A DNA stretch of 64,000 nucleotides from NCBI GenBank assembly GCA_008933995.1, contig WARS01000015.1:2168501-2232500 (forward strand), given 5' to 3'. The position numbers were made by a program, and so were the translations under genes. Under the pieces are notes generated by a model, which saw only the letters and a program-made list of their open reading frames with translations, was not told the origin of the DNA and ran no database searches. How positions within the stretch are numbered: position 1 is the first letter of the stretch; every line of letters begins with the position of its first letter. Source of the DNA: Datnioides undecimradiatus (lineage: Eukaryota; Chordata; Actinopteri; Lobotiformes; Datnioididae). Below, piece by piece: positions 13,320-27,700 of the stretch.

Positions 13320-16300
13320 TAAGAGTGTTCCTCAATACCACTTCGCTCCTTCTTCAGCAAATAAAGCAAAAGGTGAAGGGATCAGGCAGGAAAAAGGGAA
13401 GATCTTAACAAGCTTAAGACAAAACACAACATGAGCATTGGAGAAACTTCAAAGTCCAAACATGTGGAGGATATCAAGAAACTGACAAAATGTTGACTTA
13501 AAACACCAAAAGTGTATTTTATCCCGTGTGTGTTTTCTCCACAGTCCACTGGAGAGAGTCTGAAGGGGAGCCTTTAAAATCAAACCAACCGTGTACATTC
13601 AATATCATGGTCAAAAAAAAGTAATTTCCTCTCACCAGACCATCTGAGGTTTAGCTGGAGCTCACTGACCTCGCAGCTGGACTGAGCAGCGGGGGGACTT
13701 TGGGGGGAAGAGTGCTAACACTGAGCATAGTCTGATGCTTTCCAAACTGACCAAACACCCAGTGGGTCTAATCACTACCATTAGGTAGGATTTTAACAGC
13801 GGAAGATCCACTAATGGAATTTATAATCACCTGGTTTTAAAAGCTGTTGCAAGAGACAACTGTTGTATTGGATATACTTAAATCAGATTGTTGGGGCGCT
13901 TTGGTCCCAAAAAGGCATCAACATCGAGTTTGTTTTGATGCAGCTGTTTTGTTTCAGCGTCCCGTGAATAAAAGAATGGCTTTTGGAGGAGGAAAAATGA
14001 CACTTCAGCTCCCACCTCAACAAATCTGTTCACCCCGTGGATCCATCACATGAGAGGAAAGATTTCCATGTTTTAGACGTTAAAATCCTTTCATCTGTCC
14101 TGCATTCAACCTGAAAGCTCCATTTTAAGATGAAATGCCAATGACTTGTACCCAAAGCCACTATTCATGCTCCTTTGCCTATTCATCCATCCTCTATTAC
14201 TTGGTACATTTCAATTCAACTTATTTTTTCCCTTCACAAATAAAATCATTAACAGTATCTTTTGTCGCGTGGTCTCTGCCGAGAGAGGACGTAAAAGCAG
14301 GGACGGCGCTGTAGCACTCTCAGGGCTGCAGACTGAACAACACAATATTTCACTCCCAAGTGTGCCGCCGCTGCTCCCCAGTGAATATCCAAAATTATAA
14401 ATGGAGGAATAAAAAGACAACTTCTGTTCCCATACTCAACAGCTGCAATGCTCACACAGACAGAGTGTGTTAGGGTCATTGCTCTGTTCGTGGTAGAAGA
14501 GAGTTTAGGCAAAAGCTATTATCCCTCAGTGATTTTTACTTATCAAAAATGAGTTAGAGAGGATTTGGGGGGAGATTTGAAAGAGCTATTGTGTGGATTG
14601 TGGTGAAGGGAAATATGATAGTTTTTAGTATCTGTTTAATATGCCTGCATACGGTGGTGGATATAGTGTACCGTATATCATTTACTGTAAATCACAGCTG
14701 TATTCTCAAGTGAGAACAGATGTAAAAACGATTTGACAGATAACTGTAAGTTCTCCATCTTTAGACTAGTAAATTGAAGACTTGTTTCCATACAGCCTAT
14801 TAAAATTATTTCAGTTTAGATCATAATTGCACTAAGCTGCTAACGTCAGTATTCAGTCATGTGCTCTGACTAATTTACAGCAAGGAAAACTATGCACAAG
14901 AGCCACAGACTTTGAACTAAAAACCCACATTAGCTTACCTGCTGAAGTCTCCTTCGTATCTATACATGAACATGCATTTCACCCTACACCCAAAGGAGCA
15001 AGTGACCAAACAAACACTCATTTTGCAGGCTAGTTAGCTAATTAGCTGCTCATCTGCAGCACATTAAACAGCATGTAAATGTCCCTGCAAATGTCACTTG
15101 GGTACGTTTATATGCTGGTGTGCCCTTCAGTACCAATGCAAACAAAACACCGTAGACTTGTAGGCTATAGCACAAGTTTGTTTACTTGATCTTCAGACCG
15201 AATCATCCCTTCATTGGCATAGAGAAAAAAGTAAAATTGATGAGATGACGAGTAGGAGATAAGCAAATGTGACTTTAAAAACATGACCTCAACAGATTAA
15301 AAAAAAAAACCCATCACAAGTCAGTTATGTTACAAGTGCAATTCTTGCATTCAAAAGTTTACTTTTAAGAGAAACATGCAACAAAATGCACAAATACTTA
15401 AGAAGAAGAAATGCAGAAAGTTCTCTATCAGTGTCACATCATTGTATTATTATATATTATTTTGATCATTTTATAGTTTATTACAGCATGTTTGAAAGCT
15501 GATCATAGGTTTCATTTGTAAAATCATGCAAAAATACTTAATAGCTGTAGTGAAACATAAACTACAATACACTTTCTTGCTGGAAAGAAGTTAAATAAAG
15601 TAGATAAAATGGAAATACTCAGGTAAAGTACAAAAACCTCTAAATTCTATCAAAGTACCGTACATCAGTAAATGTTGACTTTCAGCTCTGCCTGCATACA
15701 ATGTTTTTAAGTAAACCCTGTGTGCCAGAAAAACAAAAATCTGCATTTCTGTGCCACACAATTCAAAGAAGTGAGCCACTGTTCAACCTGCCCAATAAAA
15801 ACACAGTCTGCTGAACAACAAGATCTGCTGGAGTGCATATTCAGTGCATGCCATCATCCTCTGACCTTCTTGCAGCATTGTTACAGCATGGATATATTTA
15901 TGTAATGAGACACCCCAGTGTAATATTATGCAATGGAGCACATAGTAGGTGTTCTTCTGTACAATGACTAAGATAAGTATACAGCCCCCTCTCTACCCAG
16001 CCCTCTCTTGTTTTCATGCTTCTTTGATGTATTGTAAATTGCATTCCTGTGAGAACTGGCATGAACTATGGGTGTCAGGGGAACTGTTTGGAATATGCAT
16101 ATTACATTTAGTTTTATGAAATAAAGGGGATATTTTAACAGAAAATGTTATGTTGAGCTATTAAAGGTCAGCAGACACTCTAGTGTTTATACATTAGCAG
16201 CATATACATGAGCAGTGATTGCATCCACCTACCTACCTTTCAACCCACCTCCTAACTCATTTGTATAAAGAGGGGGAAACTACCAGTGGAACATGCCATG

Positions 16301-16751
16301 TCCAATGGTGCTATCTGCTGTTCACTGGGTCACACTGCACCTAATTAAATTACTGCACCTAAAATGCCTGTGGGGGGAAAAAGGGAAACATACTTTCTGA
16401 CAAAATCGTCTTGTACGTTCGCACTTGTTTTAATCTCAACGGTCAAATTTAATCTGACGCTACATTAACTAAAACTGCACATGTGTAATACTCTTTTAGT
16501 ACTAGTATTTATTTTTCAGAGACAGCTGCTACTTGAAAAACGTCTTATTGCTGCAGCCCGGGATGATGTTTTTGGTTTTTTTTACAAGGGCTGCAAATAG
16601 GATGAGGCAGTATTCAATTGTACAATCTACTTTTAACTCATTAGCTTAGACATCCGTGGCCCAGTTTCCACACAGTGACATGACAGCGTCACCATATCCT
16701 GTCTTGGGATGCTTCTCAACTATAGATATAAATGTAGATACTATATTTGTA

Positions 16752-16771
16752 TTGTATGATGTATCATACAA
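16752..16771. repeat. 20-bp palindrome
   Basis: TTGTATGAT and ATCATACAA flank a two-base centre. It could be a dimeric protein-binding site or chance; no context helps decide. Confidence 0.8.
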
Positions 16772-19700
16772 GGTGTTTGTTCTACAAAGATGCAGTAAGT
16801 TCAGACAAGGGCAATCTATTTAAACATGCAATTGTTATCTACTTCATTTTGTGCAGAAAAAAGGCCTTTTTCTGGGTCCATTAACTGTACAGACAGCTCC
16901 ACCTGCTGTTTAGACTTTATTTATTATCTGCAGCAGCTCTGCTGAGGTGCATGTTGAACAACAAATGGGGCAGAATGGATATCTTGTCTTGGATGAATCT
17001 ACTGCATCTATCTTTCTTTCCGAGCCTCTAAATGCATTTTGCTGGGCGATAAAGGCGCTTTCTTCATCTCCTTCGGTGCAGAATGGTGTGTTCCTCCCAG
17101 CACAAGCTGACAAACATCTTACTCGGTTGAGAGACCATCAGGCCCTGATGTATCATAACACATAAAGCCCTAAATGGTCTGTTATTTAACCCCTTTCCCT
17201 CCCCTCCTTCTTTCAATGCTCTTTATGTTATCTTGTGTCTTAGGACTTGAATGTGGGGGTGGTCCCACCCTATTACTAGCCCCTGAGGAGATGAATAATG
17301 TCCCTATGGTGATATCCATCATGGCATTGGTCCTTGAGAGACTAATAAGGGGAGAAAAAAAACTGAGGCACTAGGAGGCGGCAGTGATTGATGATGTGCT
17401 GAGGTCAACGTGACCAGCCAATCATAGCTCAATAAGGCCAACACGAAGCAGGAACATCTCAGGCCCGATCCTATGTGGGTGAAAATGCAAGGTTGTCAGG
17501 GTGTGACGGTTTAATTTCTATGTGTTTATTCCCACGTTTGGATCCGCAGGAAATGAAAATGGTGTCACCATCATACCTGAAGTCTCATATCTACAGGAAG
17601 GTAATGCCCACGGTGGATCAGCGGAGGAAGGGATGAAACACGTTTACCTGCATTCACAGAGCTGTCTGCTTCCTGCTGTTATGTGGCATGTAACTCACAG
17701 GATGCCTGTGATTCGGCTTGTGCTGTCATTTGCCTGTTCAAACAGACCTATCACAGGCAGCAAGAACAGGAGCTAACGTTTGCTATGTGGAACAAGTGCC
17801 TGTGTCTACACAGTGACATCCTTCCCCTCAAAGTAAATCTTTGGCAGGTGACAAAGATTCCTTTTGCTTTTTAAAGAAATACATCCTGCGTGGTGGATAA
17901 AGTGGGTTTACTCATTCTTCCTCTTCTGAAACCTTTCATGTAGTTTGGCTGAAGTTTTTCTTCTCTTCAAAAGTCATCTCAGTCTATCCTCCTTTTCATT
18001 AATACTCTTGGTAGTGTACGTGGAGATGAAAGGGTCCAGAGAAACCTGCTGTCCTTGCATTGTCTCTTGCATTGCCTCTGGTCTCCCGGTAGGAAGAATG
18101 TAGGTACACAGAGAGAGCCAATATTGACCCGAGTTTCCCGCTTTGTCAGCTTCACTGAATGATCCTGATTGTCTTTGACCTCTGACCTGCCTTACACTTT
18201 GTTTTAATGGCTGCAAACTCTGATAACTGCGGAATTTAACTTTGTGCAGGACCGGGCTGGTGTGCAGATGGAATGAACTGCATAAGCAGAGGAACAGGGT
18301 GAGATTTATGTTTTATTGATGAACCAAAAAAAACCCCCAAAACTTTTCACATATAAAACCTGTCACACAGAAGCAGTGCAGTACATGTCGATGCACCAGC
18401 TGCATGTGTGCCATGAAAGTTTACAAATCTACTGCCGTATTATTATGTATATTAAGCAAAGTGATGGATATAAGAGGAAACTTGCAGGTGGAGGGAAATA
18501 CAAGCTGAATGAAATTAAAAAGTGAGGTACTTGTTAAGTAATAATTTTGTAAAATCTTCACACATTCTCTGTTTTTGATCAATATTATGTTCATTTTTTA
18601 AAATTCTTAGATAATACTGTATATTTTTATAGAGAAATCATTGAAACTACCACCTACATAATCAATGGAGAAATGAACTGATTATTAGAAACAAAAATAT
18701 ATATATTTTTCTTTCATTCTGAATCTGTGTGCAACAATATTAGTTGTTTCACAGCGGTTTGACGGTCTTAGGATTTCTATAATGACCTGTTTATTAAGAG
18801 TAATTGAGCACAATTTCTCCCCCCCGCTCATTGAGATTATTTCTAATTGCCACAACACCGTTTTACTTGCGTGCCACATACAAGTTCAAAATGTTTGCGT
18901 TTGACTTTTGACCCTGGGCAAATAAGGATAGAATGGGCTCATTCATAGAACCTGTCCCACATCATACACCTGGTATTTCTCCTCTGCCTATTACCTCGCA
19001 CACTGACAGATATAAATTAGTGTGGGAGCAAACACACTGAGCAAAAAAAACCTTCATGGTAGTTCAAGAGAAGTTAAAAGGATTCAAACACCAGCTCATT
19101 TTCAGCAGCCTCTCTGCCCAGGGCCACTCCTCCATGTGAGGGTGGTTTTTCCAAAGAGGCTCTGAGGGGAGGCTTTACAGTCTACAAACTGCAAATTTCT
19201 TTGGTCAGCAGAAATTACATTCTTTCATTATATATGTTAAAGACTGAGGTTTGATCACATAGGAAAGCTATTGTCTGAACTCACATTTATGTGGTTAAAG
19301 TGTAGCAAAATAACCACATTCAGGACAGATCCATCAGTTGCTACACAGCATTAAAAAGCTTCTTCTCTGCTGCTTTATGTTCTTGTATTCCTCTCGTGTC
19401 CACTCGCTTTTTCTTTGCTTTCTTATGACAGTAGTTATATATTATATTTCAGCACAGGGGATTATTGTGGCCTTTGATGATAGCAGACAAAGTATTTTCC
19501 ATTGCTCTGGGTCCTATCTGCGGAGAGAAAACAAGCTACTGCTGTTCAATCGACCTGTCAAAAAACAGAAGCATAACCATAGATAATCCTTATGAGAATT
19601 CACCCAGAAAAAAGATTGGGTTGGTGCTGTCCTCATATCAGAGACTTCTGCTGTGTATTCTGTCGTCTCCCCCCTCCGCTTTTCCCAAACCGTCTGAGGA

Positions 19701-19809
19701 GAGAAAAGAAGTACGGGAGTAAAACGAAAGGACAAAAACAAAAGACAAGTGCTTCTGAGATTCATTTTTAAACTAACATACCAGATGTGCTCTCTGTCTG
19801 CTTTTTGCC

Positions 19810-19810
<1 letters not shown>

Positions 19811-19842
<32 letters not shown>
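19811..19842. repeat. (AG)16 microsatellite
   Basis: A perfect 32-bp AG tract in the upstream noncoding region. Confidence 0.98.
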
Positions 19843-19845
<3 letters not shown>

Positions 19846-22800
19846 ATTTCACCTTGTGAAGCCGTTTTCAGAAAACTCCAGAGTTCTATAATCCATGAAA
19901 CTTCTCAAAAACGGACCTATCATCAGGTGAACACATGGGAAATCAAATGCTACCATCCATTCCAGCTGCTTCCTCTCTCTCTCTTTGAAAAATGTGTGCA
20001 GGAGCCTCTCAACAGTGTGAAATTACTCCCCTGGGTGGGCAGAGAAAAGGCAGTCAGCCAAAGAATGTCACCTGGATTCCACTCAATGTCCCCTCATTTG
20101 TCATGACTCTACTGCACAGCACAGGCACAACTTACGGAAATGTCTTTTTTTTTTTTTTTTTGCGTGGTGCACTATAAACTGTTGTTGCTGATGCTGTTTT
20201 TAGTTGTCAGGTTGAGGGTTTGTTTGGGATTGTTTTGCCAAGCATCCCTGTCCATGCTCGCAGGTCCAACGACAATTTAGCAGCGTCTGGAAATAGCTCT
20301 CTCTGCAACTTTGTACATTTACTTTAACAAGCAGTTAAACTCTTTTTTTCTTTAAACACAACATGGTCTGATTGATTGTATCCTCTTTGTGAGGGTTGAA
20401 GGTGTTTCCTTTTATGTGCACACTATTATAGTGGGTACTTTTGAAGAATCAGTGAATAACACAAAATAAAAATGCAAAGGCATGGACGACAGCAAGTGTT
20501 TTCATAGCAGACTGAGTCTGATTGGTACGAATGTCACACTGCGCCTGAGGAGTGTGAAGGAGAGTCATTACATTCACAGAGGAAGCAGGGGAGGGTCCCT
20601 TTTTGAACTCTGAGCATTTGTTTTGAAGTTTGCCTCCAATTATCGTGATTAAGTCACTTCCTCGGGGTAACATTTGGTTTTTAATGTGAACATGTCACAC
20701 ACACTTTTAAAGCTGGCACTCATTTGTTCTGGACTGCATTTTGCTACTTTTTGGTCTGTTTTTTTTGTGAATGTGTACTTCAGATGTTAACTTAATTAAT
20801 TTTTTTTCTATAGACAGATATTCCCAAAAAGATGTATTCTTTCTTGTTGGTTATGTCTGTTGATAAGTAGTTCGACAGATGGCAACGAGCGAGTACATCA
20901 GTGTCCAGTGACTGAGTGCACACGTGCCATTTCTGCGTGATGGGTGTTACTCTGAAGTCAAATTCTCTCATCGCTAGTAAAACTGCAGTGCGTGTCTTCT
21001 CCCTTCAGTTGGCGCACAGCTGAATCTACACACTCTTTATGGGCTGTGCTTGCGTCACAGTCAAACACATGACTCACGTGTGCAATGCACAATGCACAAT
21101 ATGCATGTGCCGTATGCATGTGTTTAGATGCCTGTGTTACTTTTGATAAATACTCTTCATAAACATAATGTATGTTCATTTTATAAGACCCTGTTCTTTT
21201 TTATTTTCAATTTTGTGCTGCCTATGTGTTGGTATTTTCTGATTTATTAGTAGAAAGGGTTAAATGGTTTCTCAGAAAAGTGTGTGTGTTTGTTTTAGGG
21301 CTCAATTATTCAACAGGATGTTTGAAAGAAAAGGATTTTGGTATTATGGTTTAAGTTAGATTTAAATTCAAGCAAGGGATAAGGTAAGGAAGTGTGGATA
21401 TGCATTGCATCAGAGTCATCTTAGTGAGGACCGCACAGTAATACAGACCTATGTGTGTATGTTTACATGCATCATAGCCACACGCATGTTATATTCATGC
21501 ATGGCTTTGTGTCTCAGTGGGCACGTCTATGATTGTGCTGCATCCTGGCTGTGCAGTCGTGGAGCCATGCAGAGCTTTTCTGTCGGTGTTTGCTTGCTGT
21601 CGCTCCAGCAATCCATCTTGCCTCCTCATCCAGCTGCTGATGTGCCACAAGCTTCGCAGGGAGTTTGCTCGAGGAATTACGTTGGGGGTTGAGACAGAAT
21701 TTGACATAAAAATGGTCATATTTCATTTCAGCAAAGCAGTGACCATCTAATATTTTTGTCATTTCAGTGCACTTTTATAAAAAGAACTTTGCTGGGTATG
21801 GCTAATCAATTGAGAATTAACATAAGAGCAGTGTATTAAAGTAAAAAAAAAAGTCAGACATTTATAAAAAAAAATGAATTTGTGGTCTATGACAAAAGAA
21901 AAGTATTACTTTGCCATGCATGTAGTCAAAAATGATTTTTGTTTTATGAGTTGTTGGAGAAAAAAACTCAGAAAACCATAAAAATGACAAGTTGTAAAAC
22001 ATTTTTGAAAATCCTAATACTAATAATTATATAGCGATGTTTTCTTTGTCTTGCTTTCATGCGACACGGACAGCACAGAACCTGCAGATGACACAACTAT
22101 TCTGGCTATACAACAGTGGTTTTCCTTCCTGTTTGACAAAGAAGCTCAAGTACTGTGCAGGGTAAATATATTGGGTCACTGGTCACTGCGCTGCCATGCC
22201 ATATGTTTTACATACCTTTCTGCTCCCAAACTGCAGCTTAGCTCTCACAGGGTGATGTTTGAGGCAGGTTTGCTCCACAGAAACACTAAAAATGTCAGTA
22301 GAGCTGTTTTATCACCATGCAAAGGCAATAAAACAAAATACTCTTTATGCCCCAGGTTTGCGTTTACTATCTCTTTATGGATTCTCACTTATTCCAGAGT
22401 ATATATCAGTCTTTATTCTGTCTCATTATACATTAAAAAAAAAAAAATCCAGTAAATAGCTTAAATGTGAAGGCAGCTACTGTGTGAATTACAGTGTCAG
22501 CATAATTACAGATATAGGAGAACAGAGGAAGACATTGATAAAGAGCACAGCTGCATGGATTTAACTGCCAACTATATGATGCACATGCTCTGCTGGGGTT
22601 TGCAATGCATCTTACATGACAGGACATACTGTGGCCACTGACCAACAACAATACACGCTGTACATTTCATTATGCCTCTTCGTTCGTCATCATTTCCCCA
22701 TCTTATAGAATGTTTCCAATCCCACGTGCGGGATTTATGTTCACGCATGTTTTCTATCTGTCTTCTCTCCGAAGACTGCCAGTGATGACCGTTACATTGA

Positions 22801-24703
22801 TTACATAATGTTACACCATTTATATTGTGTCACACCTACAACAACTAAGAGGACCCTCTATGGGTCTGCTGTAATCTACATGGTCTTTATCAGCATGACA
22901 CAGAGACTAACACAGCTGTCCTAATGCACAGTGTTTAATGACATTAGCCATTAGTGCATCGTCCAGTCATTAACCAGAGCTACACCAGAGGGATAAAGGC
23001 TTAGAGAAAGTCATTGTGTTAAGCATGGTGCATTGTTAACTTAATAATACCCATATAAAGCCTTGCTCATAGCTGCTCTGTTACTGAGCAGCAGCTAAAA
23101 CGTAATAATAAACTGTGTGTTTGGTGCCGTGACACTCAGGTTGACCCGGCTGCGAGAGATCATGGGGGCCATTTAGAGAACCACAGTGTATACAGCAGTG
23201 ACGCAAAATAAATAATTCACAAGACAATTACCAAACAGGGGCACTGAAATATGCATGAGGAAACCCCTGAGTGAGGCTGTTTGAAGGAATTACAACACAT
23301 TTTTAAATGTGTCATTTCGGAGCCCATTTACTGCCCATTCAGGGCAGGTTTTGCGGGAAGAAAGTGAGGAACGGTATACCACGCTAGTAAAATCTGAAAA
23401 AAAAAAAAAAGTTATATTGAGCTGTGTGGCAACATAAGCAGGTTATCCACTGTTAGGTTCAAAGTATTGGAAATCACACCTGAAACATTGATTAACAGTG
23501 GTTCTCTACTGCAGAGATAACAAAATGTTTTTACTTTTACTGTCAGTATTTTATCTAAGACTCCACTAAAAATGCAAAACCCTCATATTCTGTTGATGAA
23601 TGTGTTTTTTGACAATGTACTATATTTTTATATACAACTTTTTTTTTTCATCCCGGGGTTTCAAATCAGGTTTTGCCAAAAATGTGACTTTGGGATATTC
23701 GTCTTCTGCGTGGGCCATGAGGTTACTGGCTTCACTTTCTCTACAACAGCACTGAACAACAGTACAGAGTTTGAAAAATGGGGGTAGCTCTGGATTCAGT
23801 GGAAAAAGTATGAAATGAATGAAATACAAATTCCACTTGAAACTTTGAATATGAGGCATGTTTTGCCTTTGTAACATCAGGCTCTGTCTCAGCTCTGTGA
23901 TAGCACGCCAGCCTCTAAGCAGTATTTGTTTAATGGCAACAGTCTCAAAATTCACAAGTCAGATTACAGTATCCAATGTGTAAAAACTGAGTTGTGCCTT
24001 TATTCTGCCCGTCTGTTACTGTAACAAAACAACTTTTTTCTTCTCTGGCATTGGAACAAACCAGGCTAATGAGCAAATAAAATAACAATACATCATTTTT
24101 TCAATATTTCAAAGAGTTATTTGGTCACGAGAATCCCATGGTTTTATTATTATTTTTCTCCACGCAAGGATTTCTACTCAGCAGAACATCTTGCATAGCT
24201 TTTGAGTTTTATGAGTTACCAAGACTCATTTTATACTTCTAGGAATGCCTCATGTTATAGCCTACAAAAAACTGAGCTGGGGACCACAGGGGGAAAAACA
24301 AGACTTTCTTTTTTTTCTTTCTTTCATGCTGTTAATGCTGCAGGATTAGTAAGTGGGATCTATATAAGCCCCGACTGAGCTGTGAAACCTCACAACTACA
24401 GTGAAACCACTGAGACATCAGTCATAATCAGCATAATAATGATAATTTATAGAGTAGTCGGCGGATGATGCCAGTTTGTTGACCAACCTGTGAGTCAGCT
24501 CAGCTAATTAAGTGCTGTGCCCTCATTAGGCCAGTAGAGGCCAGGGCACATTAATAGTTTTTTGCTTGTATTCAGAGGGAGTATTCAGGGAGACTCAGTT
24601 AAATTTAGGATAACTGTTATTCATTATCCTGTCATGACAGTTTTGGTTGGTGACATATGAAATATTCTTTTTTTATTTCACGTGTATTTCTTTGATTTAG
24701 CTC

Positions 24704-24755
24704 TGTGTATGGAGCTGTTACCTCACAGCGAAGGGTCCTGGGTTTGAATCCATCA
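24704..24755 (+). repeat. tRNA-SINE-like fragment
   Basis: GTTACCTCACAGCGAAGG, then TCCTGGGTTTGAATCC resembles the conserved core of a widespread fish short element (CCTCACAGCAAGAAGGTCCTG, then GGTTCGAATCC) and contains a near-consensus tRNA box B with one change. Only this core is recognisable, so it is a decayed fragment. Confidence 0.45.
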
Positions 24756-27700
24756 AATCCTTTACCAAATCCTGCAGCACAATATCTGCAGGCTGTCATT
24801 ATGCGAGCATTGTGTGTACTAGTTTTCCTGTATCTAAATGAAACACTAAACAGGGGCTCGGGGGTACTGTGCACTCACACACATTGAGCATGGAGAGCTC
24901 AGTTTGAGATCTTTGTTTGTGGGTCATGTGCAAATTCTGTAAGTATGCCAGTCATTATGAGTCATTATTAGGAAGCTAGATGTTAGTTAACCAGTCATTA
25001 ATGACTACCTCCTATTCAAATTGTACAAAATAGCTGATGATTACTAAATGAAACCGGATTTACAGAAACAACCTGATAATTTCACTTTGTGTATTTTATT
25101 CTTTTGTCATGTTATACTATGTTCAGAAGTAGTGAAATGGCAAGTCTAGCTTTAGTGCCCACTATATGAGTCATGTGAGTCTGTGCAGGAGGCTCCAAAG
25201 GGAAAAACATTGCACAGCATGTCAGCAACCACAACAATTAAAGTAATATACTGTATATAGAAATATATAACAGTGAGTCTATCATCAATTTACATTGCAC
25301 ACTTGCTGTGTGTAGTTACCTTGGCAATAGACAGAGGCCATTTGTGGGCAGGGAGAGGCAATGGGCCGGGAAGAGCTGGTGAGATTTTGTTTGCTGGAAC
25401 AAGGAGGCACCACCCCAGACTGCTTATGACTTGAGAAAATGAATTGGTCAAAAAAGGTTAGTTTGTAGTTGTCCAGCTCTGTTTTAAAAACCAGATAAAT
25501 CAGTTAAATACTCCCATGAACATTATCAGATAAAGACAAATCCCAGGTGTCCCTCCTTGTAGACTTAAATGCTTGAGGAAGCATGTGGGACCCCTCAGAA
25601 ATAAGTGATACCAAATGTTTTCTCCCTGTTTTTTGTAACAATGGGTCAGTGTTGAGCGGAATCACTTGCAGCAGTGCAGCAGAGCGGCGGTTGTTTGGTT
25701 GGCATCAATGGGCTTTCAAGGCAATTCAAAACATATGCAAGAGACAAACTGTTCAGCAAATCATCTGATTACGTATCCACAGGTTTTCTTTTTGTGCACA
25801 CAGGCTGATCCAAGTCCAAATTTTTGGAAGGATGGAGCATCAGTCTAAATGCTTCTGACATTGGCTAGCTGTCATTTCTTTAGATTTTGAGCATCATATT
25901 ATACAATATATTTATACAATATTATTACACCCGTATAGTTCCAGTTGTCAGGAGTTTTGAAACACTATTCATTATATTTTTGTATATTTATACCCATATG
26001 TTACCTGTTTAAGTTCTACCTTGGACACTAACTGGAAACAGGAGATTCACGTTATAGCCCTGACTTTGCAGGAATTGTCTGGACTACCGGATTATGTAAT
26101 CCTGAAGGCCACGGGGATACACTCATTACCCAAAGCAAATCTGGGCCCCCCTCGCAACAAAAGAGCTCATGCAGAGAGTGACTCAGAAATGACTGACACA
26201 GCTATGATCTTAGTCTCTCCTGAGTCAGCTTTATTTTAGAGGTAGGTTACCATGATCCTTTTCCTGCTGACACCTGCTGTGCAAACGTGTAACCGCTCCC
26301 TCACTGCGGTAGATGTGAAATCAATCAAAACACTGATGTGTTCAGTGTGTAGGATTTCTGTTTGACTTAACCTGAGCTGAGGGGCTGTTTCTTTACATTC
26401 GAGGGGGATAAATGTAGCATGGAGAAGTAATTAAAGACAAGAGAACAGCCAACATTATGACTGGCTGCTTCCCATAGAGTAAAGTGTCTATGAAGCAGGA
26501 CTCTGAATTGCTATACTGAGCTCATGTAACTACAGAAGTGCAAAGAGCACTGAGGTCAATGAAAAGCACACTCCAAAATGAATAAATCTGACTGTGCACA
26601 TGCAGTAACTGCGACAGCCTAGCACTGATACATCTTGCTAAAGCAGGAAATTGCTCTTGATGTTAATTATTTCATACGTCCATTACTGTTTGTGACATGG
26701 TACCACTGCGGTGGTTCGGTGCCACAATCAAACTCCATAACGTTTAACATGCATCATTATAAAACCACCCTTGCGTAGTGCTAGCATGTGGAGGTGTTGA
26801 CATGCCTTGGTCAGGAAATCTATGCACTGCTCAAGTGCTGACATAAAAAATAAAAAAAATAAAAAAAGAGGAAATATGACTTTTAAACATAAATGGAGCC
26901 CAGTCTTGGGAAACAACGAGTCACAGCATTTCAGCTTTTACTGATGGATTTAAAACATTAGGGTGTATGTTGTCTTACTTAATACACTGAGATATCAATG
27001 GTAAATGCATTCAGACTTTCCATATTGCGTCAGATGGCTCTAAAAGAAACATCACCTCTGTGTATCTCGCTGACTGTTACCATAGCTAACAATTAAACAA
27101 GACAGATGACAGAATATCAGGCTTTGATATCATCCCTTTCTCTGTTCCCCTCGTACAATTACATCAATAATGTGTTTAACAGTGAGCCTGCACAGGTTTT
27201 CCAGGACTATGTGTTTTTGTCACATTACTGCCTGCTGGTGGGAAAGCCAGAGTGATAGATGGGAAACAGCTTGATGTTCAGTAGCCAATGAACTTTATTG
27301 CTCGGTAGGGAATACAGTATGCATGTGGTACAGTCCAGGGGAATTGGTTTCTACAAAGTAAAGACTGCAAAGCGGAGAAAAATCATATCAACATAAAGGC
27401 TTTTACTTTCTTTCATTTAGAAGACAACTTTACCCATTGTGCATGTGAGATATCTTGATGAACATCCCCCTAAAGCCACCTCAGCTGTCAGTTTGGTGTG
27501 CCTTGTTTTGTTCAGCTGCAGCATCTGGTTTATTTTACAAGACAGATGAAAGATTGTTAATACGAACTCTGCAAGCACAAAGTCGACCTCCACCCAGCTT
27601 TACACACGCAGAAAGTTATGGTTTTACAGTGGTTCCTTGAAGTGAACTGCGCAGCTCTTTCATACTGTATAAACCAGCACTGCACAGAGAACATTAATGT

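Larger units (their letters stand above)
12361..24703. other. Noncoding, gene-poor region
   Basis: There is no supported gene. It holds the G13 run, the 16752 palindrome, (AG)16, a poly(T) run near 20145-20161 and a TATATAAG at 24361. The 134-codon frame at 22051-22455 shows no domain. Confidence 0.65.

Noticed and set aside
22051..22455. 134-codon open frame on the + strand
   Set aside because: No recognisable domain, poor composition, an AT-rich tail and no splice or promoter support.
24361..24368. TATATAAG as a promoter
   Set aside because: It is an isolated motif with no downstream exon or ORF, and such motifs occur often in AT-rich DNA. The same applies to the one near 38205.
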